Assembly (NCBI RefSeq): GCF_025356155.1
Contig: NZ_JANXUQ010000097.1
Location: 1-32,681, forward strand
Source of the DNA: Rhodoferax sp.
GTDB lineage: Bacteria > Pseudomonadota > Gammaproteobacteria > Burkholderiales > Burkholderiaceae_C
Direction of reading: 5' to 3'
DNA length: 32,681 nucleotides
The translations under genes and the position numbers were made by a program. Below, in pieces: positions 25,867 through 32,681 of this stretch. The notes beneath the pieces were generated by a model, which saw only the letters and a program-made list of their open reading frames with translations, ran no database searches and had not been told where the DNA came from. How positions within the stretch are numbered: the first letter of the stretch is position 1; every line of letters begins with the position of its first letter.

Positions 25867-26249
25867 GCATCCATCCCGATGGCCTGGCCCTTGTTCATTG
25901 CCAGGAAGCCCCTCACGATGCGGTACAGGAACCACAGGGAAATACAGATCCAGGCGATCCAGCCCGGCACGATGAGCAACAACCACAACGGAGCCGTCAA
26001 CAGATACAGCCCACCGGCAATCAGCACGGAACGAATGCGCCAGCGGAAATGCGATGCATGCCACGTGCCCGCCGCGTCATCGCGCTTGACCAGGTCCATC
26101 ACCAGTGCGACCAGTAACAGGAGCGGCCCAAACTGGGCACCGGGGACGATGGCACCGACGGCCACGATCAGGTGCAATATGTAGCTGATCGTGCCCACGG
26201 CATTGAGCGACTGCATGCGATGCAGATCGGTACTGACTTCAGAACTCAT
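25863..26249 (-). CDS. Small membrane protein (DUF4870-like)
   Basis: A 128-residue protein with about three to four hydrophobic helices (about 18-50, 73-90 and 90-110) and the polar motif [11 protein letters not shown] between them, which resembles the YEHFRWQIRTF-type motif of DUF4870/Tic20-like small membrane proteins. No known function. It is coupled at both ends: its ATG overlaps the hisE stop and its stop overlaps the HIT start, both by four bases. Its place in the his-tat transcript is probably conserved in relatives, but a role in histidine synthesis is not implied. Confidence 0.8.
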   Translation of the reverse strand: MSSEVSTDLHRMQSLNAVGTISYILHLIVAVGAIVPGAQFGPLLLLVALVMDLVKRDDAAGTWHASHFRWRIRSVLIAGGLYLLTAPLWLLLIVPGWIAWICISLWFLYRIVRGFLAMNKGQAIGMDA

Positions 26250-26623
26250 TTGTGCTCCTCCTCACGGGAAATAACTTTACGCAAGGCTTTTTCTTCAATG
26301 CCACTGGTGCCCTCGCGGCGTTCCAGTTCGGCCAGCACGTCGGCAGGGCTCAGTTCGTAATGCGCCAGTGCCACCATACAGTGGAACCACAAATCAGCCA
26401 CTTCGCCGACCAGTTTGGCCTTATCTGCGCCGTGGTCAACGTCCTTGGCGGCCATGACCACTTCGGTGGCTTCTTCACCAATCTTCTTCAAAAAGGCGTC
26501 GGGGCCTTTGGCCAGCAGGCGGGCCACATAGCTGGCGCTGGGGTCGCCGCCATTGCGTGGCTTGCGCGATTCCATGACGGCGGCCAGACGGGCCAAAGAG
26601 TCAGATGAATTGGGTCGGGTCAT
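26246..26623 (-). CDS. hisE: Phosphoribosyl-ATP pyrophosphatase
   Basis: Second step of histidine synthesis: hydrolysis of phosphoribosyl-ATP to phosphoribosyl-AMP and pyrophosphate. The 125-residue all-helical MazG-like protein carries [16 protein letters not shown], the EExxEVxxAxK metal-binding motif, and [10 protein letters not shown]. It is a separate gene from hisI, as in most betaproteobacteria. ATG at 26623 is chosen for the normal N-terminus; the frame is open to 26968, but that stretch overlaps hisI. No strong ribosome-binding site is visible. Downstream it overlaps the small membrane-protein gene by four bases. Confidence 0.94.
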   Translation of the reverse strand: MTRPNSSDSLARLAAVMESRKPRNGGDPSASYVARLLAKGPDAFLKKIGEEATEVVMAAKDVDHGADKAKLVGEVADLWFHCMVALAHYELSPADVLAELERREGTSGIEEKALRKVISREEEHK

Positions 26624-26670
26624 GTTTCTAATGGGTTGGGTACAGAGCAAAGGGTCTGTCCCGCAGGCTG

Positions 26671-27096
26671 TTACTTGTAGATGCTTTCCGGGTCTTTCAA
26701 GACCGGGTCCACACTTTTCCACTCGCCATCCTGCAAAACGCTGAAAAAGCAGCTGTGGCGGCCGGTGTGGCAGGCAATACCGGGGTCGTGGCCCAGCTGC
26801 GTGACCTTGAGCAGGATGACGTCGTTGTCGCAGTCCATGCGGATCTCGTGCACCTTCTGCACATGGCCAGACTCCTCGCCTTTGTACCAAAGCTTGTTGC
26901 GCGAGCGGCTGAAATACACCGCCTGGCCCAGCTCGGCCGTCTTTTGCAGCGCCTCGCGGTTCATCCAAGCGAACATCAACACATCACCCGTGCCCTGCTC
27001 CTGCGCAATCACAGGCACCAAGCCTTTGGAATCCCAGCGGATGTGTTTGATCCAGCCGACAGGGGAAGGGTTGGGGGTGGGGTCGGTGGTTAACAT
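26671..27096 (-). CDS. hisI: Phosphoribosyl-AMP cyclohydrolase
   Basis: Third step of histidine synthesis, opening the adenine ring of phosphoribosyl-AMP; a zinc enzyme. In 141 residues, the magnesium site DCDND is at 88-92 and zinc cysteines are C109 and C116 within [25 protein letters not shown] is the conserved N-terminal block. The ATG comes three bases after the end of repeat copy B, so there is no Shine-Dalgarno sequence; the region where it should be is the repeat's first hairpin. hisE follows 47 bases later. Confidence 0.94.
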   Translation of the reverse strand: MLTTDPTPNPSPVGWIKHIRWDSKGLVPVIAQEQGTGDVLMFAWMNREALQKTAELGQAVYFSRSRNKLWYKGEESGHVQKVHEIRMDCDNDVILLKVTQLGHDPGIACHTGRHSCFFSVLQDGEWKSVDPVLKDPESIYK

Positions 27097-27098
27097 TT

Positions 27099-27157
27099 GC
27101 TATGTAATTTATAGCTGCTTACGCAGCAAATACGAGGGCTAGAGGCGAAAAAGGCTT
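27099..27157 (+). repeat. Two-hairpin intergenic repeat, copy B
   Basis: GCTAT-GTAATTT-ATAGC (27099-27115) and GCTGC-TTAC-GCAGC (27114-27127) form two hairpins, followed by the family block ACGAGGGCTAGAGGC (27132-27146) and a purine-rich end. It fills most of the 80-base gap between hisF and hisI and ends against the hisI start codon, replacing its ribosome-binding region. Confidence 0.8.
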
Positions 27158-27176
27158 AAGGCGTTCGGCTGGAGGC

Positions 27177-27956
27177 CTAGATGCGGACCGGAATGCCGCG
27201 CTGCGCCATCAGGGCCTTGGCCTGGCCTACGGTGTATTCGCCGTAGTGGAAGATGCTGGCGGCCAGCACGGCATCGGCACCGCCTTGCTGCACACCGTCG
27301 GCCAGATGGTCCAGATTGCCGACACCGCCGGATGCGATGACGGGCACGCTGACAGCATCGGCCACGGCACGGGTCAGCGCCAGATCAAAGCCCGACTTGG
27401 TGCCGTCACGGTCCATGCTGGTCAGCAGAATCTCGCCCGCGCCACGCCGCGCCATCTCAGTCGCCCAGGCCACAGCGTCCAGCCCAGTGTTCTTGCGCCC
27501 ACCATGGCTGTAGACATCCCAGCCCTCGCCGCGCGTTTGCGCGTCATCACCACTGCGTCGCTTGGCGTCAATCGCCACCACAATGGCTTGCGAGCCGTAC
27601 TTTAACGATGCGTCTTCAATGACCTGCGGATTGGATAACGCAGCAGAATTGAAACTGATCTTGTCAGCACCCGCATTCAGCAAGCGGCGCACATCTTCCA
27701 CGGTACGCACACCACCACCAACGGTCAGCGGAATGAAGACCTGCGACGCCACGGCTTCGATGATGTGCAAAATCAAATCGCGCCCATCGCTGGTCGCGGT
27801 GATATCGAGAAAGGTGAGTTCATCAGCGCCCTGGCCGTTGTATCGTGCCGCGATTTCGACAGGATCACCCGCATCACGCAGCTCAACAAAATTGACGCCT
27901 TTGACGACGCGACCGCCAGTTACGTCCAGGCAGGGGATGATTCTCTTGGCCAGCAT
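27177..27956 (-). CDS. hisF: Imidazole glycerol phosphate synthase, cyclase subunit
   Basis: TIM-barrel subunit that uses ammonia from HisH to close the imidazole ring. The 259 residues show the half-barrel catalytic aspartates D11 (RIIPCLDV) and D130 (VVAIDAKRR), plus the phosphate-binding loops TVGGGVR and ASGGVGN. Length is normal. GAGA precedes the ATG, which directly follows the TGA of the MNT nucleotidyltransferase gene (TGAATG). In relatives hisF normally follows hisA; here two extra genes separate them. Confidence 0.97.
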   Translation of the reverse strand: MLAKRIIPCLDVTGGRVVKGVNFVELRDAGDPVEIAARYNGQGADELTFLDITATSDGRDLILHIIEAVASQVFIPLTVGGGVRTVEDVRRLLNAGADKISFNSAALSNPQVIEDASLKYGSQAIVVAIDAKRRSGDDAQTRGEGWDVYSHGGRKNTGLDAVAWATEMARRGAGEILLTSMDRDGTKSGFDLALTRAVADAVSVPVIASGGVGNLDHLADGVQQGGADAVLAASIFHYGEYTVGQAKALMAQRGIPVRI

Positions 27957-28271
27957 TCAGTTCTCTCGTACCCACAAGGGCTTGCCCACGCGGGTGATGT
28001 GCGACAGCAGCGCCGCATTGTCGATATTGGAAAGTATGGACAAGTCAATAGTCCAAGGCAACATTAAATCGTCTGCGGCGGTGCAGAGATGTAAAAAACG
28101 CGCGTATTCCATGTCGGGCGCGTCCAGCGTGATGTCAATGTCGGAGCCGTTGCGGTAGTTTCCCATCGCACGTGAACCGTACACCATGGCCTGACGCACT
28201 TCTGGGTAGGCTACAAACAGACTGCGCAGCAGTCCCAAGGCACGCGGCGACAGGCCGAAGTCGGACGGCAC
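27957..28271 (-). CDS. MNT-type minimal nucleotidyltransferase (probable antitoxin of a HEPN/MNT pair)
   Basis: A 104-residue nucleotidyltransferase of the pol-beta fold. It has [15 protein letters not shown] (32-46), which fits GSX10DXD exactly, and a third acidic residue D76 in TIDLS. In HEPN/MNT systems the MNT protein AMPylates a tyrosine on the HEPN toxin and neutralises it. Two GTG starts are possible: 28313, overlapping the HEPN gene, and 28271; I chose 28271 because AAGGA stands about seven bases upstream and it gives a typical N-terminus ([14 protein letters not shown]). The stop abuts the hisF ATG, so the pair is embedded in the his transcript. It could also be a HI0073-type nucleotidyltransferase with another substrate. 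Confidence 0.85.
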   Translation of the reverse strand: MPSDFGLSPRALGLLRSLFVAYPEVRQAMVYGSRAMGNYRNGSDIDITLDAPDMEYARFLHLCTAADDLMLPWTIDLSILSNIDNAALLSHITRVGKPLWVREN

Positions 28272-28299
28272 CGCGCCGTCCTTGCACGCAAGGGTGCCG

Positions 28300-28731
28300 T
28301 TAAGCGTCTGCACGCCCTGCAATCTCCAGCATTTTTTCCTCAAACTGCGCAAACAACGGAGCGTAGCGATCCACTACGGCCTGCGTCAGCGCGTTGGCAA
28401 TTTCCAGGTTGTAGGTATGCACCGACAAGTTACGCCCTTCAATCATGCCCATCCACGCTTCGCCGTCCACAATCAACTCGGCCGCAAACGCCGCACGCGT
28501 TGAATCGCGTGAGGCCAAAATTTGCGTGTTCCCCAGGCTGCGTAAGTAGTCTTTCATCACTTTCCAAGCCATCTCATGGGTGAACTCAAACGCCTGAATA
28601 AGACCTTGCTGCTCCAGTTCGCTCAACGCTCGGGTGCGCCGCAACGCAACGGCGTTGGACAGTTGCCGCAAGGCTGCGCTGAAGCTTTGTAAGCGTTGCT
28701 TCCAGCGCACATCTTGAGCATCGGTCGTCAT
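28300..28731 (-). CDS. HEPN-like partner (HI0074 / NTase substrate-binding family; probable toxin)
   Basis: A 143-residue all-helical protein of the HI0074 family, usually paired with a minimal nucleotidyltransferase as here. The C-terminal RNLSVHTYN (100-108) matches RX4HXY (R100, H105, Y107), the motif of HEPN ribonucleases in which the tyrosine is the AMPylation target. FEFTHEMAWKVMKDYL is the conserved first-half block. It begins nine bases after the hisA stop with no ribosome-binding site, so it is probably coupled to hisA. No membrane segment or signal peptide is present. Toxicity is inferred from the motif and pairing; HI0074 itself was described as part of a nucleotidyltransferase complex. 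Confidence 0.82.
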   Translation of the reverse strand: MTTDAQDVRWKQRLQSFSAALRQLSNAVALRRTRALSELEQQGLIQAFEFTHEMAWKVMKDYLRSLGNTQILASRDSTRAAFAAELIVDGEAWMGMIEGRNLSVHTYNLEIANALTQAVVDRYAPLFAQFEEKMLEIAGRADA

Positions 28732-28740
28732 GCTGTGTCA

Positions 28741-29481
28741 TTAGCCATTCAGTTCATCCGCCCGATCCTGGGCCTTCTCGAAGTCCAGATCGCCGCTATA
28801 GATGGCGCGTCCGCAGATGACACCTTCCACGCCATCGTCTTCCACGGCGCACAGGGCTTCGATATCAGCCATGTTGGACAAGCCACCTGAAGCGATCACC
28901 GGAATCGTCAGCGCCTGCGCCAGTTTGACGGTGGCTTCGACATTGATGCCGCTCAGCATGCCGTCGCGGCCGATGTCGGTGTAGATGATGGATTCGACGC
29001 CGTAGTCTTCAAACTTCTTGCCCAGGTCAATCACATCGTGGCGGGTCAACTTGCTCCAGCCGTCGGTGGCCACCTTGCCATCGCGTGCGTCCAGGCCGAC
29101 GATGATGTGGCCGCCAAACGCGGTGCAGGCGTCTTGCAAAAAGCCAGGGTTCTTGACGGCGGCGGTGCCGATGATGACGTAGCGCAGGCCGGCGTCCAGG
29201 TAGCGCTCGATCGTATCCAGGTCACGGATGCCGCCGCCCAGTTGCACATCCACCTCGTTGCCCACTTCTTTGAGGATCTTGCGGATCGCCAATTCGTTCT
29301 TGGGGTGCCCCGCAAAGGCTCCATTCAAATCCACCAAGTGCAGGCGGCGTGCGCCCTTGTTGACCCAGGAGCGGGCCATGACGGCCGGATCCTCGCCAAA
29401 GGTGGTGGATTGGTCCATGTCGCCTTGTTTGAGGCGAACGCAGTGGCCGTCTTTTAAGTCAATTGCGGGGATTAAAAGCAT
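28741..29481 (-). CDS. hisA: Phosphoribosylformimino-5-aminoimidazole carboxamide ribotide isomerase
   Basis: TIM-barrel isomerase, the fourth step of histidine synthesis. The 246 residues have catalytic aspartates D8 ([11 protein letters not shown]) and D131 (IVGLDARDG), plus phosphate-binding LGGGIR and ASGGLSN. Length is normal. The gene ends TAA at 28743-28741, and the HEPN gene starts nine bases later; upstream, 58 bases separate it from hisH. Those 58 bases hold no repeat copy and only a weak purine-rich stretch. Confidence 0.97.
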   Translation of the reverse strand: MLLIPAIDLKDGHCVRLKQGDMDQSTTFGEDPAVMARSWVNKGARRLHLVDLNGAFAGHPKNELAIRKILKEVGNEVDVQLGGGIRDLDTIERYLDAGLRYVIIGTAAVKNPGFLQDACTAFGGHIIVGLDARDGKVATDGWSKLTRHDVIDLGKKFEDYGVESIIYTDIGRDGMLSGINVEATVKLAQALTIPVIASGGLSNMADIEALCAVEDDGVEGVICGRAIYSGDLDFEKAQDRADELNG

Positions 29482-29539
29482 GATGCTTCAGAGTTGGAGG
29501 GAAAGGGGTAGCTACGCGAGGCTCACACGGGCAAGGAGG

Positions 29540-30229
29540 TCAGGGTTTCCAATGCAGGAAGTTGCGGTAGAGCGAGAGGCCTTGGTCGGCGCTTTTTTCA
29601 GGGTGGAACTGGGTAGCGAAAATATTATCGCGCGCTATGGCTGCAGAAAAGCGTTGTCCATAGTCGGTTTCACCCACGCTGTGGCGCGTATCCGACGGTT
29701 GGGCGTAGTAACTGTGCACGAAATAGAAGTAACTGCCATCCGGCACATCGCCCCACATGGGGTGCGGCCGCGCCCCATTTCCCAAATCCTGGTGTGGTGT
29801 GGTGCCGTGGTTGGTTTGCCAAACCTTGTTCCAGCCCATTTGCGGCACCTTGTAGCGGCTGCCATCGGGCTGAATCTGGCCCGCTAGATCAAATTTGAGG
29901 ACCTCGCCGGGGATCAAGCCCAGGCAGGGTGTGTCCAGCTCGTCGCTGTGGTCCAGCAGCATCTGCATGCCCACGCACACGCCCATCAGCGGCTTGTGCG
30001 CGGCTGCGTGCATCACGGCGTCATACATGCCGCTGTCGTGCAGCTCGCGCATGCAGTCGCGCATGCCACCCTGGCCGGGTAAGACCACACGTTCAGCAGC
30101 CATCACCTCGGCGGGCGTGCGTGCCCAGACCACCTCTAGACCGGCACCGGCTGCCACATGCACGACCGCCTGCGTGACGGAACGCAGATTGCCCATGCCG
30201 TAGTCCACCACCGCAATCGTTTTCTTCAT
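29540..30229 (-). CDS. hisH: Imidazole glycerol phosphate synthase, glutamine amidotransferase subunit
   Basis: Class I glutaminase that supplies ammonia to HisF. The 229 residues show the catalytic triad: C85 in GVCVGMQ, and H209 and E211 in FHPEKS. The oxyanion-strand region [10 protein letters not shown] is present. GVCVGM differs slightly from the common GICLGM but keeps the nucleophile. Repeat copy C starts immediately before the ATG, so there is no Shine-Dalgarno sequence in front of it. Length is slightly above the family average because of an extended [22 protein letters not shown] region, seen in other betaproteobacteria as far as I recall. Confidence 0.95.
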   Translation of the reverse strand: MKKTIAVVDYGMGNLRSVTQAVVHVAAGAGLEVVWARTPAEVMAAERVVLPGQGGMRDCMRELHDSGMYDAVMHAAAHKPLMGVCVGMQMLLDHSDELDTPCLGLIPGEVLKFDLAGQIQPDGSRYKVPQMGWNKVWQTNHGTTPHQDLGNGARPHPMWGDVPDGSYFYFVHSYYAQPSDTRHSVGETDYGQRFSAAIARDNIFATQFHPEKSADQGLSLYRNFLHWKP

Positions 30230-30285
30230 GCTACAAATTTAATAGCTGCCTAGGCAGCTTCTACGAGGGCTACAGCCCAATTGTT
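30230..30285 (+). repeat. Two-hairpin intergenic repeat, copy C
   Basis: GCTACAAATTTAATAGC (30230-30246) and the perfect 16-base palindrome AGCTGCCTAGGCAGCT (30244-30259) are followed by ACGAGGGCTACAGCCCAA. It occupies nearly all of the 65-base gap between hisB and hisH and starts at the base next to the hisH start codon. Structure and order match copies A, B and D; the second-hairpin arms differ from copy B by paired changes. Confidence 0.8.
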
Positions 30286-30294
30286 CGAACACGG

Positions 30295-30924
30295 TTACAG
30301 CGAACCCTTGGTAGATGGAATCATACCCGCTGCACGGGGGTCGCGCTCCAAGGCCGCACGCAGCGCGCGGGCAAAGGCCTTGAACACGGTCTCGGCCTGG
30401 TGGTGGGCGTTTTCGCCCTTCAGGTTGTCGATGTGCAGCGTCACAAAGGCGTGGTTCACAAAACCCTGGAAGAATTCGTGTGTCAGTTGGGTGTCAAACG
30501 TGCCGATCATGCCGCTCTTGAAGGGCACATCCATAACCAGGCCGGGGCGGCCCGAGAAGTCGACGACGACGCGGCTCAGGGCCTCGTCCAGCGGCACGTA
30601 GGCGTGGCCGTAGCGGCGGATGCCCTTCTTGTCGCCCACGGCCTGGTTGAAGGCCTGGCCCAGTGTGATGCCCACGTCTTCCACCGTGTGATGGCCGTCG
30701 ATGTGCAGGTCACCATCGGCCTCGATGTCCAGGTCGATCATGCCGTGGCGGGCGATCTGGTCCAGCATGTGGTCGAAGAAACCGATGCCGGTCGACAAGC
30801 GTGCCTGGCCGGTGCCGTCCAGGTTGATGCGCACGCGGATCTTGGTCTCGGCGGTGTTGCGCGTGACCTCGGCGATGCGGTCCGGGTTGGGGGTTTGCGG
30901 GATTTCGATCAGGGAGGAGTTCAT
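30295..30924 (-). CDS. hisB: Imidazoleglycerol-phosphate dehydratase
   Basis: Manganese enzyme for the dehydration step of histidine synthesis; monofunctional (209 residues, without the phosphatase domain of E. coli HisB). Two metal-binding motifs are present: GHHTVEDVG (H78, H79, E82, D83) and [29 protein letters not shown] is the conserved third. The ATG at 30924 overlaps the hisC TGA (ATGA), which supports coupling and rules out the in-frame start at 30993. After its stop come a short gap and repeat copy C, then hisH. Confidence 0.96.
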   Translation of the reverse strand: MNSSLIEIPQTPNPDRIAEVTRNTAETKIRVRINLDGTGQARLSTGIGFFDHMLDQIARHGMIDLDIEADGDLHIDGHHTVEDVGITLGQAFNQAVGDKKGIRRYGHAYVPLDEALSRVVVDFSGRPGLVMDVPFKSGMIGTFDTQLTHEFFQGFVNHAFVTLHIDNLKGENAHHQAETVFKAFARALRAALERDPRAAGMIPSTKGSL

Positions 30925-32069
30925 AGGGATTCTTCGAGTGCGGACAAAAGGCGGGTGTTCTCGTCGGCCGTGCCAACGGTGAGGCGCACACATTGGGCCA
31001 GCAATGGATGCATTTTAGAAACGTTCTTGACCAGCACGCCACGTGCTTTGAGGCCGTCAAAGGTTTTCTGGGCGTCGGCCACGCGGACCAGGACCATGTT
31101 GGCGTCGCTGTCCCAGGCTTTCACGGCTGGCATGGCGCGCAGAGCGGACAGCAGGCGGGTGCGTTGTGCGCGCAGTTCTGTGGCTTGGCCAGCGAAAACA
31201 TCCGCATGTTCCAGCGCAAACAGCGCGCATTCGTAATTCAGCACGCTGATGTTGTAGGGCGGGCGCACTTTGTCGACCTGGGCGATCAGCGCCTTGGGAC
31301 CGACCATGTAGCCAATGCGCACCCCTGCCAGGCCAAACTTGCTCATGGTGCGCATTAAGAGCACATGGGCGTGCGCGGCAGGGTTGGCGCGGATGGTGTC
31401 CAGGTAGGTGCGGCTGGAGAAGGGCTGATAAGCCTCGTCCAGCACGACCAGACCACCGACGGCGCCCGCGGCGGCGATGACGCGGGCCATGCTGTCGGCA
31501 TTCCACAGATTGGCGGTGGGGTTATTGGGGTAGGCCAGGTAGACGATGGCCGGCTGGTGCGCAGCAATCGCGGCCAGCATGGCGGCCTCGTCGAGTTCAA
31601 AGTCGGCCGTCAACGGCACACCGACAAAATCCAGCCCCTGCAGCGTGGCGCTCATCGCGTACATCACGAAGCCAGGCAGCGGCGCCAGGATCACCGGCTT
31701 CTTGCCCGTGACCGGGTCGGCCGCCACATCACAGGCCATGGCCAACAGCGAGATCAACTCGTCCGAGCCGTTACCCAGCATGATGTCAAAGCCTTCGGGC
31801 ATGTCTGCGTAGGCGGCCAGCGCGTGGCGCAGGTCGTTGACGCGGCTTGTCGGGTAGCGGTTCAGCGCCAGCGCACCCAGGCGTTGGCCCAGGGCTTCTT
31901 GCAGCGCGGCGGGCAGGCGGTGCGGGTTCTCCATGGCGTCGAGCTTGACCATGCCGACCGAGTCCTGAACGTTGTAGGCGTGCATGGATTGCACGTCCTG
32001 GCGGATGCGACGCTGGATCAGGGCGTCCAGGGCGGGGGCGGCTGTACTGGTGGCAGATGCGGCGGTCAT
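30921..32069 (-). CDS. hisC: Histidinol-phosphate aminotransferase
   Basis: PLP-dependent class I/II aminotransferase converting imidazole acetol phosphate to histidinol phosphate. The 382 residues include the PLP lysine in [13 protein letters not shown] (K244), NPTANLW before it, DEAYQPF, and the N-terminal KLDAMENP. Length is normal. A weak GGAAG precedes the ATG. It overlaps hisB by four bases. Upstream, 65 bases separate it from the PIN gene, where related genomes usually have hisD. A paralogue elsewhere is possible, but its place in the his operon fits the assignment. Confidence 0.95.
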   Translation of the reverse strand: MTAASATSTAAPALDALIQRRIRQDVQSMHAYNVQDSVGMVKLDAMENPHRLPAALQEALGQRLGALALNRYPTSRVNDLRHALAAYADMPEGFDIMLGNGSDELISLLAMACDVAADPVTGKKPVILAPLPGFVMYAMSATLQGLDFVGVPLTADFELDEAAMLAAIAAHQPAIVYLAYPNNPTANLWNADSMARVIAAAGAVGGLVVLDEAYQPFSSRTYLDTIRANPAAHAHVLLMRTMSKFGLAGVRIGYMVGPKALIAQVDKVRPPYNISVLNYECALFALEHADVFAGQATELRAQRTRLLSALRAMPAVKAWDSDANMVLVRVADAQKTFDGLKARGVLVKNVSKMHPLLAQCVRLTVGTADENTRLLSALEESL

Positions 32070-32134
32070 GCGTGGGGGCTTCCGTTCGGTGGGTTGGCAA
32101 TGGCTACAGGATGTTCGTTCGTGGCAGTCGATGT

Positions 32135-32596
32135 CTATTCACTCAAGCCCAGCAAGGAGGGCGTGACGAGGAAAGGGTTCAGGATGGTCACGCCGTCGAT
32201 GTGCTGCTGGTGCGCCAGGCTCGGCGTCAGCACGAAATTGGCGCCGGATTGCGCGGCCGATGCGACCATCAGCGCATCCCAGTAGCGCAGCCCAAAACGG
32301 GCCTCCACGCCCCAGGCGGTTTCCACCGTCTGGTGGTCGATCTGCCAGGGCTGCCAGAGCTGGAGGCGCCGCAGTTTGGCGCGCGCGTCGCCGGCGGGCA
32401 TGGCGAATGTTTGCGTGGCGATGACGTAGTAGTCGTTCAGCACCTGGGTGCTGATCCGCCCTGCCCTGCGCAACCACAGGGCCTGCAGCCAGGCACGGGC
32501 CTGGGTTTGTTTGCGCGTGTCAAAGGCGTCGTCTGCGCATAGCAGCACGTGGGTATCGACGAAGACGATGGGTTTGGCTGCTGTGCTCTCAGCCAT
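32135..32596 (-). CDS. PIN-domain protein (VapC-like toxin), possibly with a weakened active site
   Basis: A 153-residue PIN domain, the ribonuclease fold of VapC toxins. Visible: the N-terminal acidic position in FVDTHVLLCADD (D14), E93, and LRYWDALMVASA (D107), then VLTPSLAHQQHIDGVTILNPF. In most VapC-like PIN proteins the last block reads like LSEDLxxG, giving a further acidic residue; here TPSL replaces SEDL, so one metal ligand appears lost. Start ATG at 32596 overlaps the end of the gene upstream (AATGGCTGA), the usual antitoxin-toxin coupling. An in-frame start at 32674 would extend through the antitoxin gene and was rejected. Toxicity is inferred. Confidence 0.8.
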   Translation of the reverse strand: MAESTAAKPIVFVDTHVLLCADDAFDTRKQTQARAWLQALWLRRAGRISTQVLNDYYVIATQTFAMPAGDARAKLRRLQLWQPWQIDHQTVETAWGVEARFGLRYWDALMVASAAQSGANFVLTPSLAHQQHIDGVTILNPFLVTPSLLGLSE

Positions 32597-32681
32597 TGAC
32601 AACCTCCCGCTCCGGATACGGCATGCCGCCCGAGCTGAACGATGAGGTGTCGGCAACCCACTCACGTTGTGCACGGGCGTA
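32589..32681 (-). CDS. 3' end of a small protein, probable antitoxin of the PIN gene (runs off the window)
   Basis: The last 30 codons of an open frame read in from the window edge and end at TGA (32591-32589), after GMPYPEREVVNG. The stop overlaps the PIN gene's ATG. This arrangement, a small upstream gene whose end overlaps a PIN gene, is typical of VapB-like antitoxins. The short visible tail (REWVADTSSFSSGGMPYPE) does not let me assign a DNA-binding family. Confidence 0.6.
   Translation of the reverse strand, partial: YARAQREWVADTSSFSSGGMPYPEREVVNG

Noticed and set aside
26624-26968. Longer form of hisE starting at 26968
   Set aside because: The extra 115 residues lie out of frame over hisI and do not match any HisE; the ATG at 26623 gives a normal-length protein.
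1-32681. CRISPR array, insertion sequence, prophage or integron
   Set aside because: No regularly spaced direct repeats, transposase, integrase or phage structural gene is visible anywhere; the only repeats are the short hairpin elements listed.

Overview
The window looks like the chromosome of a betaproteobacterium, most likely a Comamonadaceae member close to Rhodoferax/Polaromonas. This rests on recalled gene order (rplU<>ispB; pilB-pilC-pilD-coaE-zapD-yacG; argJ next to secA; petABC followed by sspA-sspB; a his operon running into HIT and tatABC) and on protein sequence style. No database search was possible. Almost every base is coding or short intergenic, and no gap exceeds 300 bases. 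No insertion sequence, prophage, CRISPR array or rRNA gene is visible.

Layout, left to right. (1) 1-1343: the 5' end of rplU (minus strand) with a near-consensus sigma-70 promoter, divergent from ispB (ubiquinone side-chain synthesis), then a tRNA-Pro(CGG) with broken stems. (2) 1424-2872: a lone manC-type GDP-mannose gene on the minus strand. (3) 3029-8484: pilB-pilC-pilD (type IV pilus assembly ATPase, platform protein, prepilin peptidase), coaE, zapD and yacG, closely packed on the plus strand. (4) 8530-15069, minus strand: a membrane-anchored M23 peptidase, secA, argJ, a DUF815 ATPase and a MutT-like Nudix hydrolase. (5) 15099-15508: a DciA-like DUF721 gene and tRNA-Thr(TGT). (6) 15568-19581, minus strand: the cytochrome bc1 operon petA-petB-petC, ended by a clear intrinsic terminator, followed by sspA-sspB. 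(7) mscL (plus) converges on pdxA, nif3-like and a cysteine-rich unknown gene (minus); a membrane-anchored DegS-like protease (plus) follows. (8) 23862-32069, minus strand: hisC-hisB-hisH-hisA-[HEPN-MNT pair]-hisF-hisI-hisE-membrane protein-HIT-tatA-tatB-tatC. (9) 32135-32681: a PIN-domain gene and the 3' end of its probable antitoxin gene, just upstream of hisC.

Most of the window is housekeeping. The unusual parts are small. A HEPN/MNT gene pair with intact RX4HXY and GSX10DXD motifs sits inside the his operon, between hisA and hisF. A second toxin-antitoxin-like pair (PIN plus a probable antitoxin) abuts hisC; its PIN protein appears to lack the usual C-terminal acidic residue. A family of short two-hairpin repeats (four good copies, one weak) occurs between genes. 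Two copies replace the ribosome-binding region of hisI and hisH, and one supplies the last codons and the stop of the mutT-like gene. The tRNA-Pro(CGG) keeps its anticodon, T-loop and CCA but has five mispairs.

Many minus-strand junctions are translationally coupled: ATGA or 1-base overlaps at hisC/hisB, hisE/membrane protein, membrane protein/HIT, tatB/tatC, DUF815/mutT and Cys-rich/nif3. The sites that are not tightly packed are largely those holding the insertions or repeats.
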